The notes: a model not told the origin generated them from the sequence alone. Counted from the stretch's first letter, positions 17,001-24,295 are shown. The stretch is 36,334 bases of DNA from an uncultured Chitinophagaceae bacterium (GCA_903895845.1 CAITVK010000047.1:1-36334), one strand, 5' to 3'. Numbers and translations are program-made.

Positions 17001-17774
17001 CTAAAAATAGAGTTGTACCATCTGTATCCAATATTGTGCTTTATGTGCTTCCCCTTTCCAGATGTAATATTTGTGTGGAATCTGCTTTTCATTAAGTTGT
17101 TGATTCAGCAGGTTATTGTTCTGCAAAAAAGCATCATCTTCACCAATTACGATTGTTATATCTAATTTTCGTAACAAGTCCAGACTGTGGGGATTGAAAA
17201 TGTGGGGAAGGTACTTGGTAGGTGTATGACTGTAGATATGATCGTCCATATAGCCATCAAACAAATCATTGAAATAGGATAGTTGCAATGTGAGATCATA
17301 TCGTCCACTCATGGCCACCACTTTCGAAAACAACAGTGGATACCTGAAAGCAATATTTGCTGCGTGATAAGCCCCAAGACTACATCCTGCTGAAATAAAT
17401 TGTGTGGAATTGTTTTGTGTTCTTATAAATGGCATCAGTTCTTGCAAGATGTATCGCTCGAAATTGCCGTGTTGGATAATTCTTTCTGCAGGGGGGATGG
17501 CTTTATTATAAAAGCTTTGTTGGTCGGCACTGTCAATACAAAATAACTGAATCTCTCCAGTCACTAATTTGTCTTTAAAGGCCTCTACCACTTTCCAGTC
17601 TTCGTAGTCGTAGAACTTTGCAGTGCGGGTTGGGAAAAATATAACAGGTTTGCCTGATGAACCAAATACCAACAATTCCATATCCCTATTCAAATGACTG
17701 CTAAACCATTTGTAGTACGCCCTTTTGTAACCCAAAGGGGTGATAGTAGAAGATAAAGCCGTGTACATAGGCAT
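17001..17774 (-). CDS. Putative esterase, alpha/beta hydrolase (esterase D-like)
   Basis: 257 residues, cytoplasmic (no signal peptide). The Ser nucleophile elbow is SAGCSLGAYHAANIAF (GxSxG). IQLFCIDSADQQSFYNK and RYILQELMPFIRTQN are typical of the esterase D/PF00756 group, and the C-terminal GEAHKAQYWIQM supplies the catalytic His, with Asp in IVIGEDDAFL. Substrate unknown; relatives act on short acyl or sugar esters. It starts 5 bp after the SGNH hydrolase gene stop, so the two are co-transcribed and may act on the same acylated compound. Confidence 0.85.
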   Translation of the reverse strand: MPMYTALSSTITPLGYKRAYYKWFSSHLNRDMELLVFGSSGKPVIFFPTRTAKFYDYEDWKVVEAFKDKLVTGEIQLFCIDSADQQSFYNKAIPPAERIIQHGNFERYILQELMPFIRTQNNSTQFISAGCSLGAYHAANIAFRYPLLFSKVVAMSGRYDLTLQLSYFNDLFDGYMDDHIYSHTPTKYLPHIFNPHSLDLLRKLDITIVIGEDDAFLQNNNLLNQQLNEKQIPHKYYIWKGEAHKAQYWIQMVQLYF

Positions 17775-17779
17775 AAATT

Positions 17780-18385
17780 TTAGCGTAATGCAATATTATG
17801 TTCCTTAAAGAAATCTAACAGAGTGTTTTTCCATACAGCATAGCCATTTTCATTCATGTGTAATCCTTCCGACTGAAATAAAGACCTGTTGGGGTATCTG
17901 TTTCCGTCCATCATCTTGTCGAATATATTTACAAAGAACACATTTTCATCCATTTTCTTAATCTCCGAAGAGATGATTTTATTTGTAAAACGAATCTGTT
18001 CAATAATATTAAATCGTCTGATACTTGGCTTCACAGATAGGTAAACAAGTGGTATGTTGCCAAATCGCTTCCTTACTTCTACTACCATTTGTCTAAAGAA
18101 AATCAGCACTTCTTCGGGGTGTCTGCCATCGCCAAGATCATTGTCGCCCGCATAAAGCACAAAAATATCTGGGTTTAATCCAGTCATCAATCTATCAAAA
18201 TAAACAATGCATGCTGCGAGGGTACTACCGCCAAAACCCATGTTCAACGGCTTGTATGCTTCGAAATCTTTATATAAATTATCCCACAACCTTATGGATG
18301 AACTTCCATAAAAAAGAGTTTTTGGATTGTTTACCATTGCTTTCCTTTCCTCAACCTGCTCCACATCGGGTTCGTACCAAAACAT
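17780..18385 (-). CDS. SGNH/GDSL hydrolase
   Basis: 201 residues. Block I is LFYGSSSIRLWDNL with the Ser nucleophile, block II NMGFGGSTLAACI with the oxyanion Gly, block III VLYAGDNDLGDG with the Asn, and block V SEGLHMNENGY with the Asp/Glu-x-x-His pair (here E-G-L-H, so the acid residue may be supplied differently). No signal peptide is seen, so it is probably cytoplasmic. It is first in an operon with the esterase gene, and a promoter-like pair lies 26-53 bp upstream. The likely role is an acyl or acetyl esterase; the substrate is not apparent. Confidence 0.87.
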   Translation of the reverse strand: MFWYEPDVEQVEERKAMVNNPKTLFYGSSSIRLWDNLYKDFEAYKPLNMGFGGSTLAACIVYFDRLMTGLNPDIFVLYAGDNDLGDGRHPEEVLIFFRQMVVEVRKRFGNIPLVYLSVKPSIRRFNIIEQIRFTNKIISSEIKKMDENVFFVNIFDKMMDGNRYPNRSLFQSEGLHMNENGYAVWKNTLLDFFKEHNIALR

Positions 18386-18696
18386 ATCTATTCTCTTGTT
18401 TAGTGAGGCAACAAATGTAATTGTTAAAGCGTATCAAATAGAAAATAGCCTCCCAGAACGGTACAATGTGTAAAAGTAGTTGTATTGGAGGTATCAAGAT
18501 TGCGTTGGTGTATTGATAATAATTTATTAATGCACTGTCATTTTAGCTGATATCTGATCAAGCAATTTATTTTTAACTTTGTTTATTATGGAGAGAGTTG
18601 ATATGGCGAAATAAAGCTGGTTAATCACCAAGGCAATGGCTTATCATTCACAAAGCCTTTACTTTGTAAGATAATTAACGGATTAAATAATAAATA
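18386..18696. other. Divergent intergenic region (311 bp)
   Basis: The left side holds the minus-strand promoter for the hydrolase operon (18412-18438). The right side, leading to the MNT/HEPN pair, shows TTTACTTTG near 18658 that falls one base short of the TAnnTTTG pattern. Nothing else was recognised; no RNA gene or repeat was seen. Confidence 0.4.
18412..18438 (-). promoter_or_regulatory. Bacteroidota-type promoter for the hydrolase operon
   Basis: On the minus strand TTTG (complement of 18435-18438), 15 bases, then TACATTTG (complement of 18412-18419). This fits the TTG / TAnnTTTG pattern of Bacteroidota housekeeping promoters, with spacing slightly shorter than the usual 17 or more. 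It lies 26 bp before the SGNH hydrolase start. Confidence 0.45.
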
Positions 18697-18999
18697 ATGG
18701 CAAACATTGTTGATCAATATCTTCCTCAAATACAAGCTCTTTTGCGCTCTTATGGCGTTGAAAGGGCTTATGCATTTGGTAGTGTGGTGAAAGGAACGCA
18801 GCATGAGGATAGCGACGTAGATTTTATTGTCAGTTTTCCGGAGGATATGGATTATGTTAGTTATGCAGACAATTACTTTGCTTTAGCCCATTCGTTGGAG
18901 GCATTGTTGAACAGGAAAGTTGATTTGGTTACAGAAAAAACTTTAAAGAATCCCTATTTGATTCAAAGCATCAATAATCATAAAGTACAAGTATTATGA
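18697..18999 (+). CDS. MntA-like minimal nucleotidyltransferase (antitoxin of MNT/HEPN pair)
   Basis: 100 residues. AYAFGSVVKGTQHEDSDVDF carries the GSx(10)DxD catalytic motif of the minimal nucleotidyltransferase fold. In characterised HepT/MntA pairs the MNT protein adds AMP to a Tyr near the HEPN active site and so blocks the RNase. Here the stop overlaps the downstream HEPN start by four bases, the common arrangement of these toxin-antitoxin modules. It could protect against phage or stabilise the locus; this is by family analogy. Confidence 0.88.
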   Translation: MANIVDQYLPQIQALLRSYGVERAYAFGSVVKGTQHEDSDVDFIVSFPEDMDYVSYADNYFALAHSLEALLNRKVDLVTEKTLKNPYLIQSINNHKVQVL

Positions 19000-19328
19000 G
19001 TATTGAAGAAAGAAGATTGTTGAATGATATTCTAGAATCAGCGTTGTCTATTGACGAGTATTTAGATGGAAGAAGAATTTTTGCTGAATTTAAGGAAAGT
19101 AAATTAAAGCGTAGAGCAATAGAAAGAGAGTTGGAAATAATAGGCGAAGCGACTAATAATCTACTTAAATTAAACCCCGATTTTCCTTTATCTCACGCAC
19201 GATTGATTGTAGACCTGAGGAATAGAGTCATTCATTCCTATGATTCTGTGGATGAAATAATTATTTGGAAAATAGTAATGAAAGACATTCCCGTACTCCT
19301 GAAGGAAGTGAAATTATTACTCGATTAA
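18996..19328 (+). CDS. HepT-like HEPN-domain ribonuclease toxin
   Basis: 110 residues, all-helical HEPN domain of the DUF86 type. The active-site motif Rx4HxY is present as RNRVIHSY near residue 79, containing the Tyr that MntA would AMPylate. KRRAIERELEIIGEATNNLL is the usual preceding helix. It is translated from an ATG overlapping the MNT gene stop. It is predicted to cleave RNA when not modified. All key residues are intact, so the pair looks functional. Confidence 0.88.
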   Translation: MSIEERRLLNDILESALSIDEYLDGRRIFAEFKESKLKRRAIERELEIIGEATNNLLKLNPDFPLSHARLIVDLRNRVIHSYDSVDEIIIWKIVMKDIPVLLKEVKLLLD

Positions 19329-19380
19329 CATAAATTAGCCATAATCTTTCCAACCTCAAACCATTCCACACCCCAACCGC

Positions 19381-19388
19381 TATATTTG
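19381..19388 (+). promoter_or_regulatory. TAnnTTTG -7 element close to the ABC-F start
   Basis: TATATTTG is followed by only five bases and then the ATG of the ABC-F gene. If it is the -7 box, transcription would begin at or next to the start codon, giving a leaderless or nearly leaderless mRNA. No clear TTTG lies at the ideal distance upstream. Confidence 0.45.
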
Positions 19389-19393
19389 CAGCT

Positions 19394-21286
19394 ATGCATT
19401 ACGTAACGGTAGAAGGCTTAACGAAGAGCTATGGTATCAATCCATTATTCAAAAACATCACTTTTCACATTAACGAAGGAGAGAAAATTGCACTGATTGC
19501 CAGAAATGGCGTTGGTAAATCTACTTTATTACGCATATTGGCTGGTCAGGAGGTGCAAGAATCGGGTAAGGTGCATATCAGTAAGGGCGTTTCGGTGGCC
19601 CTGTTTGAACAAGATCCTAAGTTTGATGAAGATAAAACTGTATTAGAGAACATCTTTACTAGTAATCACCCTATTATGAGTGTGATGCGCCAATATGAGG
19701 CTGCATTGGATGCGGATGATGCGGAAATGATTACGGAATGTATTGGTAAGATTGATGAACTGGGGGCATGGGATTATGAAGCCAAAGTGCATCAGATATT
19801 GGGGAAACTAAACATTCATCATTTACAAAATAAAGTGAGCAGCCTGAGTGGTGGTCAGCGTAAGCGAGCTGCATTGGCTAAGACATTGATTGATATTGGC
19901 TTTGAACACCAACACACGCTTTTAATGATGGATGAACCTACCAATCACCTGGATGTAGGGATGATTGAATGGCTGGAGCATTACCTTGGCTCAGAGAATA
20001 TTACCTTATTGCTGGTAACGCATGACAGATACTTTCTGGATGCCGTTTGTACGGAGATATGGGAGCTTGAACGAGAGAATATTTATACTTATGTAGGCGA
20101 TTATGAGAACTACATGGAGAAGAAAGCTGCCCGTATTGAAAGTGAACTGGCAAGTATAGACAAAGCTAAAAATCAATACAGAAAGGAACTGGAGTGGATG
20201 CGCAAACAGCCTAAAGCGAGAAGTACTAAAAGCCGTAGCCGTCAGGATAATTTTTATGAAGTGGAGGCACGTGCCAAACAAAAGATTGAGGATGCACAAG
20301 TGCAATTGCAGGTGAAGATGAGCAGGATAGGAGGGAAGGTGTTGGAAGTGAAGAAGGTGTACAAGAGCTTTGGTGATTTGCCGATATTAAAAGGGTTTGA
20401 TTACACGTTCAGTAAGGGGGAGCGCATTGGGGTAATTGGAAAGAATGGGGTAGGGAAGTCTACCTTTCTGAATATCTTACAAGGAATAGAGAAACCGGAT
20501 AGTGGCAAAATAAATGTGGGAGACACCATCATATTTGGCAATTTTTCTCAGCAAGGGCTCAAGATTAAAGAGAACCTGCGGGTAATAGAATATGTGAAGA
20601 CGTTTGCCGAGAACTTTCCTTTGGCGGATGGAAGTAGCTTGAGTGCTGCACAGTTTCTGGAGTTGTTCTTGTTTACGCCTGAGAAGCAATATACCTATCT
20701 TAATTCGTTGAGTGGGGGAGAAAAGAAGCGTCTGCAACTGCTTACTATCTTATTTACTAACCCTAACTTTTTGATACTGGATGAGCCTACCAATGACTTG
20801 GATTTGCCTACCCTTGCGGTGCTAGAAAACTTCTTGAATGACTATCAGGGTTGCGTATTGATTGTGAGCCATGACCGATATTTTATGGATAGGCTGGTGG
20901 ATCATTTGTTTGTGTTTGAAGGCAATGGGGAGGTAAGGGATTTTCCGGGTAACTATACCCAATATCGATTGGAAGAGAAGGAAAAGGAGAAACGAGGTTC
21001 TTCGCTAAATGCAAAGCCTGAACCCGTAGTTGCAAAGGTTGTTGAAACACCGAAGCCTGTGGAGAAGCAAGGAAGGAAATTGTCTTTTAAGGAGAAGCAA
21101 GAGTTAGAAAACATAGAGAAGGCTATTGCTACGTTAGAAGCTGAAAAGGTGACGATTGCTGATAAGATGAGTGATGGTGACCTGCCCTTTGAAGAAATTA
21201 AAAAACTAAGTGACAGACTGATAGCGATTGACAATGAATTGGGGATGAAGGAGTTTAGATGGCTGGAACTGAGTGAGGGAGCGTAG
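19394..21286 (+). CDS. ABC-F family ATPase (Uup/ribosome-associated type)
   Basis: 630 residues, two ABC cassettes in one chain and no membrane segments. Cassette 1: IARNGVGKSTLL (first Walker A position Ala, as often in Bacteroidota members), LSGGQRKRAAL signature, LLMMDEPTNHLD Walker B. An Arg/Lys-rich linker with RKQPKARSTKSRSR follows near residue 274. Cassette 2: VIGKNGVGKST, LSGGEKKRLQL, FLILDEPTNDLD. The C-terminal ~75 residues are a charged coiled coil (FKEKQELENIEKAIATLEAE), as in Uup. ABC-F proteins act on ribosomes or DNA-linked processes, not transport. It is monocistronic, with a -7-like box at its start and a strong terminator after it. Confidence 0.92.
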   Translation: MHYVTVEGLTKSYGINPLFKNITFHINEGEKIALIARNGVGKSTLLRILAGQEVQESGKVHISKGVSVALFEQDPKFDEDKTVLENIFTSNHPIMSVMRQYEAALDADDAEMITECIGKIDELGAWDYEAKVHQILGKLNIHHLQNKVSSLSGGQRKRAALAKTLIDIGFEHQHTLLMMDEPTNHLDVGMIEWLEHYLGSENITLLLVTHDRYFLDAVCTEIWELERENIYTYVGDYENYMEKKAARIESELASIDKAKNQYRKELEWMRKQPKARSTKSRSRQDNFYEVEARAKQKIEDAQVQLQVKMSRIGGKVLEVKKVYKSFGDLPILKGFDYTFSKGERIGVIGKNGVGKSTFLNILQGIEKPDSGKINVGDTIIFGNFSQQGLKIKENLRVIEYVKTFAENFPLADGSSLSAAQFLELFLFTPEKQYTYLNSLSGGEKKRLQLLTILFTNPNFLILDEPTNDLDLPTLAVLENFLNDYQGCVLIVSHDRYFMDRLVDHLFVFEGNGEVRDFPGNYTQYRLEEKEKEKRGSSLNAKPEPVVAKVVETPKPVEKQGRKLSFKEKQELENIEKAIATLEAEKVTIADKMSDGDLPFEEIKKLSDRLIAIDNELGMKEFRWLELSEGA

Positions 21287-21319
21287 ATAATAGATATAAG
21301 ATAATAGATAATAGATAGT
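21284..21319 (+). repeat. AT-rich microrepeat built on TAGATAATAGATA
   Basis: The stop codon of the ABC-F gene opens a run of imperfect TAGATAATA / GATAAGA / TAGATA words, with stops in several frames. It may act as a cluster of stop codons or be a dispersed low-complexity repeat. It ends 12 bp before the terminator. Confidence 0.5.
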
Positions 21320-21331
21320 AGTGAGTTAAAG

Positions 21332-21367
21332 AAAAGCCCTTGAAGTATATACTTCAAGGGCTTTTTT
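21332..21367 (+). terminator. Perfect-palindrome intrinsic terminator after the ABC-F gene
   Basis: AAAAGCCCTTGAAGTAT is followed directly by its exact reverse complement (34 bp palindrome, 21332-21365), ending in a T-run. The GC-rich core GCCCTTGAAG plus six T's on one side and A's on the other make it a working terminator in both directions. Confidence 0.85.
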
Positions 21368-21465
21368 AATTTATATACTTTAAATAATTACACGAATCCA
21401 CACGTGAGGACATTTGCAGTAGCAGCGAGTTCGAGGAGTAACTTGATTTGGTGTGGACTAGCTGG

Positions 21466-21615
21466 TGCTTAACAAGAATGCTCCGCCCTTGATGCCAAAT
21501 GCTTAATTTTTGCTCTATTGTCTCATGGTGTTAGGCCAAGCCGAAACAAAAGTTAAAAGAAAGTGCTGAAGCCGAGTTTATTCCGTCCCTGCTATAATTA
21601 CTACTGATGTTAGCA
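21466..21615. other. Cassette-boundary-like motifs next to the serpin-like gene
   Basis: GCTTAAC (21467-21473) and GTTAGGC (21530-21536) fit the RYYYAAC and GTTRRRY core-site patterns of integron attC sites, 57 bp apart, although the inner boxes are not clearly complementary. GTTAGCA (21609-21615), 4 bp from the lipoprotein stop, is inverted as TGCTAAC at 22658-22664, 22 bp before its start. The set hints at a mobile-cassette origin for this gene. It is weak evidence, and no integrase is in the window. Confidence 0.25.
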
Positions 21616-21619
21616 ACCA

Positions 21620-22636
21620 TTAAAGTTTTGTCAATAGTTCATTATTTTGAACATAAATAACAAAATATGGATTGTCGGTTTGTACTCGTTTAATTATGAC
21701 AAAAAATGGTTTGTCAAATACCATTTTCTTTGCTTTAATCTGAATTGGTTCTGATGTACTGTCCGCAGCAATCATTCTTGATTCACTTTCAACTACAGCT
21801 CCATTTTCATTTAGAATAAAGCCAGTACGCTGATATGCTGTTTCTACAGTGTATTTTTTGTCTTTCGCATCAAATTCCTGTCCTTCTATTTTGCTGTAGT
21901 TTGTTTCGAGATTAAACTTAATAGTTGGGATAGAAAAAGTATCAGTTTCATTTAAACTGTATTTCCAAGATTCTTTTACATTCTTCATTTCATTTTTTCC
22001 GGCTTCAATCAAATTGTTTGTTTTCTTAATTGCATCTGAAAGATTTTTAATCCCTGAAATCCCTTTTATTAACAAGATTTCATGCTGGTTATCCTTTGGG
22101 GTCAATTTCAATATAAAATGGTAGTCATCTTTGTATGATAGGATTTCAGTAAAATTTGCAATCTTATAATCATACGATTGCATACCAAAAGCTACAACTC
22201 TTGCTTTACTAAATAAAATGGGGCTGTCTAGCTTTTGAAGTTTCGAAGAGAAGGGTAAAGACTTATTAAAAAATGCTTTTGCAATTATTTTATCATCCAC
22301 AATTTCTGCATCTGCAGAATATTCGTCTTCCATCAACGCATTCTTGTAAGAAATGGACTGATTGAGCAATAAAAATTCACTAGAACTACTTTTTGTCAAA
22401 CTTATGGGCGAATTAAGTTTTTCTATCAAGCTCTTCCAAGCATATTGAAATGCTGTTGCATAAATTACATTTTTGTTGTCATTGATAGGACATTCTAAAG
22501 TCGTAACAAATTCAGTCCTTTGTAGCTTACTAATATTTGTTACTTCTGGCAAGTCATCCCAACCCTGTTGGTTTGTTCTTTTGCAAGAAATGCAAACTAT
22601 TGAAATTAGAAAAATAGCTGTAATAGTTATTCTCAT
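21620..22636 (-). CDS. Divergent serpin-like lipoprotein
   Basis: 338 residues. The export signal has Cys18 in VCISCKR, an acceptable lipobox. No family is certain, but the C-terminal third follows serpin order: FSIPTIKFNLETNYSKI (234-250) like serpin strand 6A, AYQRTGFILNENGAVVESES (267-286) like the hinge before the reactive loop, and FDKPFFVIIKRVQTDNPYFV (307-326) like the closing strands. ATAFQYAWKSLIEKL (60-74) could be helix A. The loop between hinge and closing strands is about 30 residues, longer than usual, and the total is shorter than typical 370-400. If it is a serpin it would inhibit a protease in the envelope. The alternative is an unrelated lipoprotein. Inverted GTTAGCA boxes flank the gene. 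Confidence 0.5.
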   Translation of the reverse strand: MRITITAIFLISIVCISCKRTNQQGWDDLPEVTNISKLQRTEFVTTLECPINDNKNVIYATAFQYAWKSLIEKLNSPISLTKSSSSEFLLLNQSISYKNALMEDEYSADAEIVDDKIIAKAFFNKSLPFSSKLQKLDSPILFSKARVVAFGMQSYDYKIANFTEILSYKDDYHFILKLTPKDNQHEILLIKGISGIKNLSDAIKKTNNLIEAGKNEMKNVKESWKYSLNETDTFSIPTIKFNLETNYSKIEGQEFDAKDKKYTVETAYQRTGFILNENGAVVESESRMIAADSTSEPIQIKAKKMVFDKPFFVIIKRVQTDNPYFVIYVQNNELLTKL

Positions 22637-23094
22637 GAAATATTGTTAATTAATCACTGCTAACACTTAATGCAGGCATTCTTTAAACCAAAAACTAGTG
22701 TATTTTTACTATTCAATCAGTAAAAAAAGTTGCAGCCGCTTACTAGTAGCACAAATACAAAACTAAGGGAAACTATACCTCCAAATTCAAACTATCCAAG
22801 GGGGTAGAAACATCAATAAGTCTTTGCTGTGCAACTACCTCACAACATAGAGATGTCTATTATATCTCATTAGCCTTTTTATAGCTTCTTCACTTTACTT
22901 TTCTATCAATGTTTTTATAGTAACAATACCAATGGCATTTCTACTGCTTTTTGGTGTTTACTTTCAATAATTACCTCCAAATATTAAATAAACCTTAAAA
23001 TGCGTGTTATTTGTCTCTTTATTGCGCCGAAAATAAAGTATTACCAATAAACCTTTTTTAAAAGCCTACATTACATCCAATAAAATAACAAACG
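22637..23094. other. AT-rich divergent intergenic region before the 21-bp array
   Basis: This 458-bp gap between the minus-strand serpin-like gene and the array block holds a promoter-like pair for the minus gene (22758-22785). No TAnnTTTG element was found facing the array. An AAGGGGGTAGAAAC stretch at about 22798 is the only notable GC-rich word. No gene or RNA was recognised. Confidence 0.4.
22758..22785 (-). promoter_or_regulatory. Promoter for the serpin-like lipoprotein
   Basis: On the minus strand TTTG (complement of 22782-22785), 16 bases, TAGTTTTG (complement of 22758-22765), close to the Bacteroidota consensus. It lies about 120 bp before the start codon, leaving a long leader. Confidence 0.45.
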
Positions 23095-23247
23095 ATGTTT
23101 TACTTGTCTTCTTCCAAAAAATGCACCTATGCCATCCTGGTGGTTACATTTCTGGCAAAGAGACTTGCCGAAGTCGTTTCTCATATCCTCACCCTCTTCT
23201 CGGGTACCAAATATCTTGGTCAATCTTCTGCCCATCCCCCTGTTTAG
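23095..23247 (+). CDS. Possible 50-residue membrane-type leader ORF before the array
   Basis: ATG at 23095 opens MFYLSSSKKCTYAILVVTFL and continues as a basic-hydrophobic, signal-like peptide ending AHPPV and a TAG stop at 23245-23247. An A-rich stretch precedes the ATG. The same frame continues past the stop into heptads of the type VLSAYKG/LLSAYKG throughout the repeat array to a TAA at 23566-23568. So this could be a short peptide, a decayed gene whose repeat part is cut off by one stop, or chance. No family was recognised, and confidence is low. Confidence 0.25.
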   Translation: MFYLSSSKKCTYAILVVTFLAKRLAEVVSHILTLFSGTKYLGQSSAHPPV

Positions 23248-23260
23248 TTTTTCAAAAGCG

Positions 23261-23540
23261 TTCTGAGTGCATACAAAGGTCTTCTGAGTGCATACAAAGG
23301 CGTTCTGAGTGCATTCAAAGGTCTTCTGAGTGCATACAAAGGTCTTCTGAGTGCATACAAAGGTCTTCTGAGTGCATACAAAGGCGTTCTGAGTGCATAC
23401 AAAGGTCTTCTGAGTGCATACAAAGGTCTTCTGAGTGCATACAAAGGCGTTCTGAGTGCATACAAAGGCGTTCTGAGTGTATACAAAGGTGTTCTGAGTG
23501 CATACAAAGGTGTTCTGAGTGCATACAAAGGCTTTCTGAG
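23261..23540 (+). repeat. 21-bp tandem repeat array, 13 full units, with a two-base variable step
   Basis: Thirteen head-to-tail 21-bp units start at 23261 and recur every 21 bp to 23533, followed by a partial TTCTGAG (23534-23540). The first 19 bases are TTCTGAGTGCATACAAAGG in 11 of 13 units; unit 3 has one A-to-T change and unit 11 one C-to-T. The last two bases vary by unit: TC, CG, TC, TC, TC, CG, TC, TC, CG, CG, TG, TG, CT. A decayed unit (TTCAAAAGCG) precedes the array and another follows it. There are no spacers, so it is not CRISPR. Long open frames on both strands are a by-product of the multiple-of-three period. It lies 57 bp upstream of the 232-residue gene and would be in its leader or promoter region. 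Confidence 0.95.
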
Positions 23541-23596
23541 GATAGTTTCCAAAGAAGAGTGTAATTAATAATCAAATAATTTTAAAAATAAATAAA

Positions 23597-24295
23597 ATGA
23601 AGAACTTCATTGTTAAAGTAAGTAGAACATTAATCAACAGATTTACAGCAGCTAAGATTGTTGATCTGGTATTGGCAATGAGTGCTGCCATATTTGGTCT
23701 GCCGCTTGTGTTTACAGGCACAAAACCATTTACAGCTGCTGAGATATTGGTATTAACGGATGACTATAGTGCAAAAAAAGCGGCTTACAAAGTAGGAGGC
23801 TTGCTTAGTAAACCCGCATATTTAGCGTCTAAGTTGGCATTGTTAAATTGTATTCTGGCATTTGCAGATTATGTTGATAGTATTGCCAAGGGAAGTTTGG
23901 AAATCATTGCACAGAGTACACTCCCCAATAATATCGTTATCGATTATGCCGCATTGATAGTTGCTGGCGCCAAACCAAAAGGCGTTTCTGGTAAAATTGG
24001 TATTGCCCTGCAATTAATTACCAATTGTATTGCTTTTGCTCCAAAAGCTGGCTACACGGCTATCCTAAGCGAAGGTATGCCGCTGATGGCAGGCTTTAGT
24101 ATTGGTAGTAATGGACAAATACATATTCCGCTGGGAACTACCAACAGGATATTTATCAACTCTACTGCTACCCGCAGAAAATTATTTAATAACCTGATGC
24201 CTAGTACAACCTATTACTTGTACTATATACAAATGATTGGCGATGTTGTGAGCCAAATGAGCGCACCTATTACTGTAGGAACTGGGGTAGCTTAA
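23597..24295 (+). CDS. Helical plus FN3-like small protein of unknown function, next to the 21-bp array
   Basis: 232 residues. Residues 1-45 are basic then hydrophobic (KIVDLVLAMSAAIFGLPLVF); residues 46-130 look helical and Ala/Leu-rich, with LLNCILAFADYVDSIAKGS (82-100) reminiscent of an LxxYV..A.G motif in small Bacteroidota proteins that pair a helical domain with an FN3-like domain. Residues 131-230 look beta, with LMPSTTYYLYYIQMIGDVVS (200-219) and SQMSAPITVG as in FN3 C-terminal strands. No cleavable signal peptide is evident. Start: A-rich leader, ATG 57 bp after the array. I know no function for this family. The array lies in its upstream region, which makes co-function or regulation by the array plausible but unproven. 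Confidence 0.8.
   Translation: MKNFIVKVSRTLINRFTAAKIVDLVLAMSAAIFGLPLVFTGTKPFTAAEILVLTDDYSAKKAAYKVGGLLSKPAYLASKLALLNCILAFADYVDSIAKGSLEIIAQSTLPNNIVIDYAALIVAGAKPKGVSGKIGIALQLITNCIAFAPKAGYTAILSEGMPLMAGFSIGSNGQIHIPLGTTNRIFINSTATRRKLFNNLMPSTTYYLYYIQMIGDVVSQMSAPITVGTGVA

Noticed and set aside
19427-19500. Ala for Gly in the first Walker A of the ABC-F protein as a defect
   Set aside because: The same change is usual in Bacteroidota ABC-F proteins, and the GKST core is intact.
23261-23540. CRISPR array
   Set aside because: Units are directly adjacent with no spacers and no cas genes are near.
23121-23564. 147-residue + strand open frame with SECIQR heptads
   Set aside because: Its non-repeat N-terminus is Cys/Pro-rich and unlike a protein, several other frames on both strands are equally open, and openness follows from a repeat length divisible by three. 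Not called as a gene, although the two sporadic base changes are synonymous in this frame.
23244-23575. Two minus-strand open frames across the array
   Set aside because: By-products of the 21-bp periodicity; no start context or non-repeat sequence supports them.
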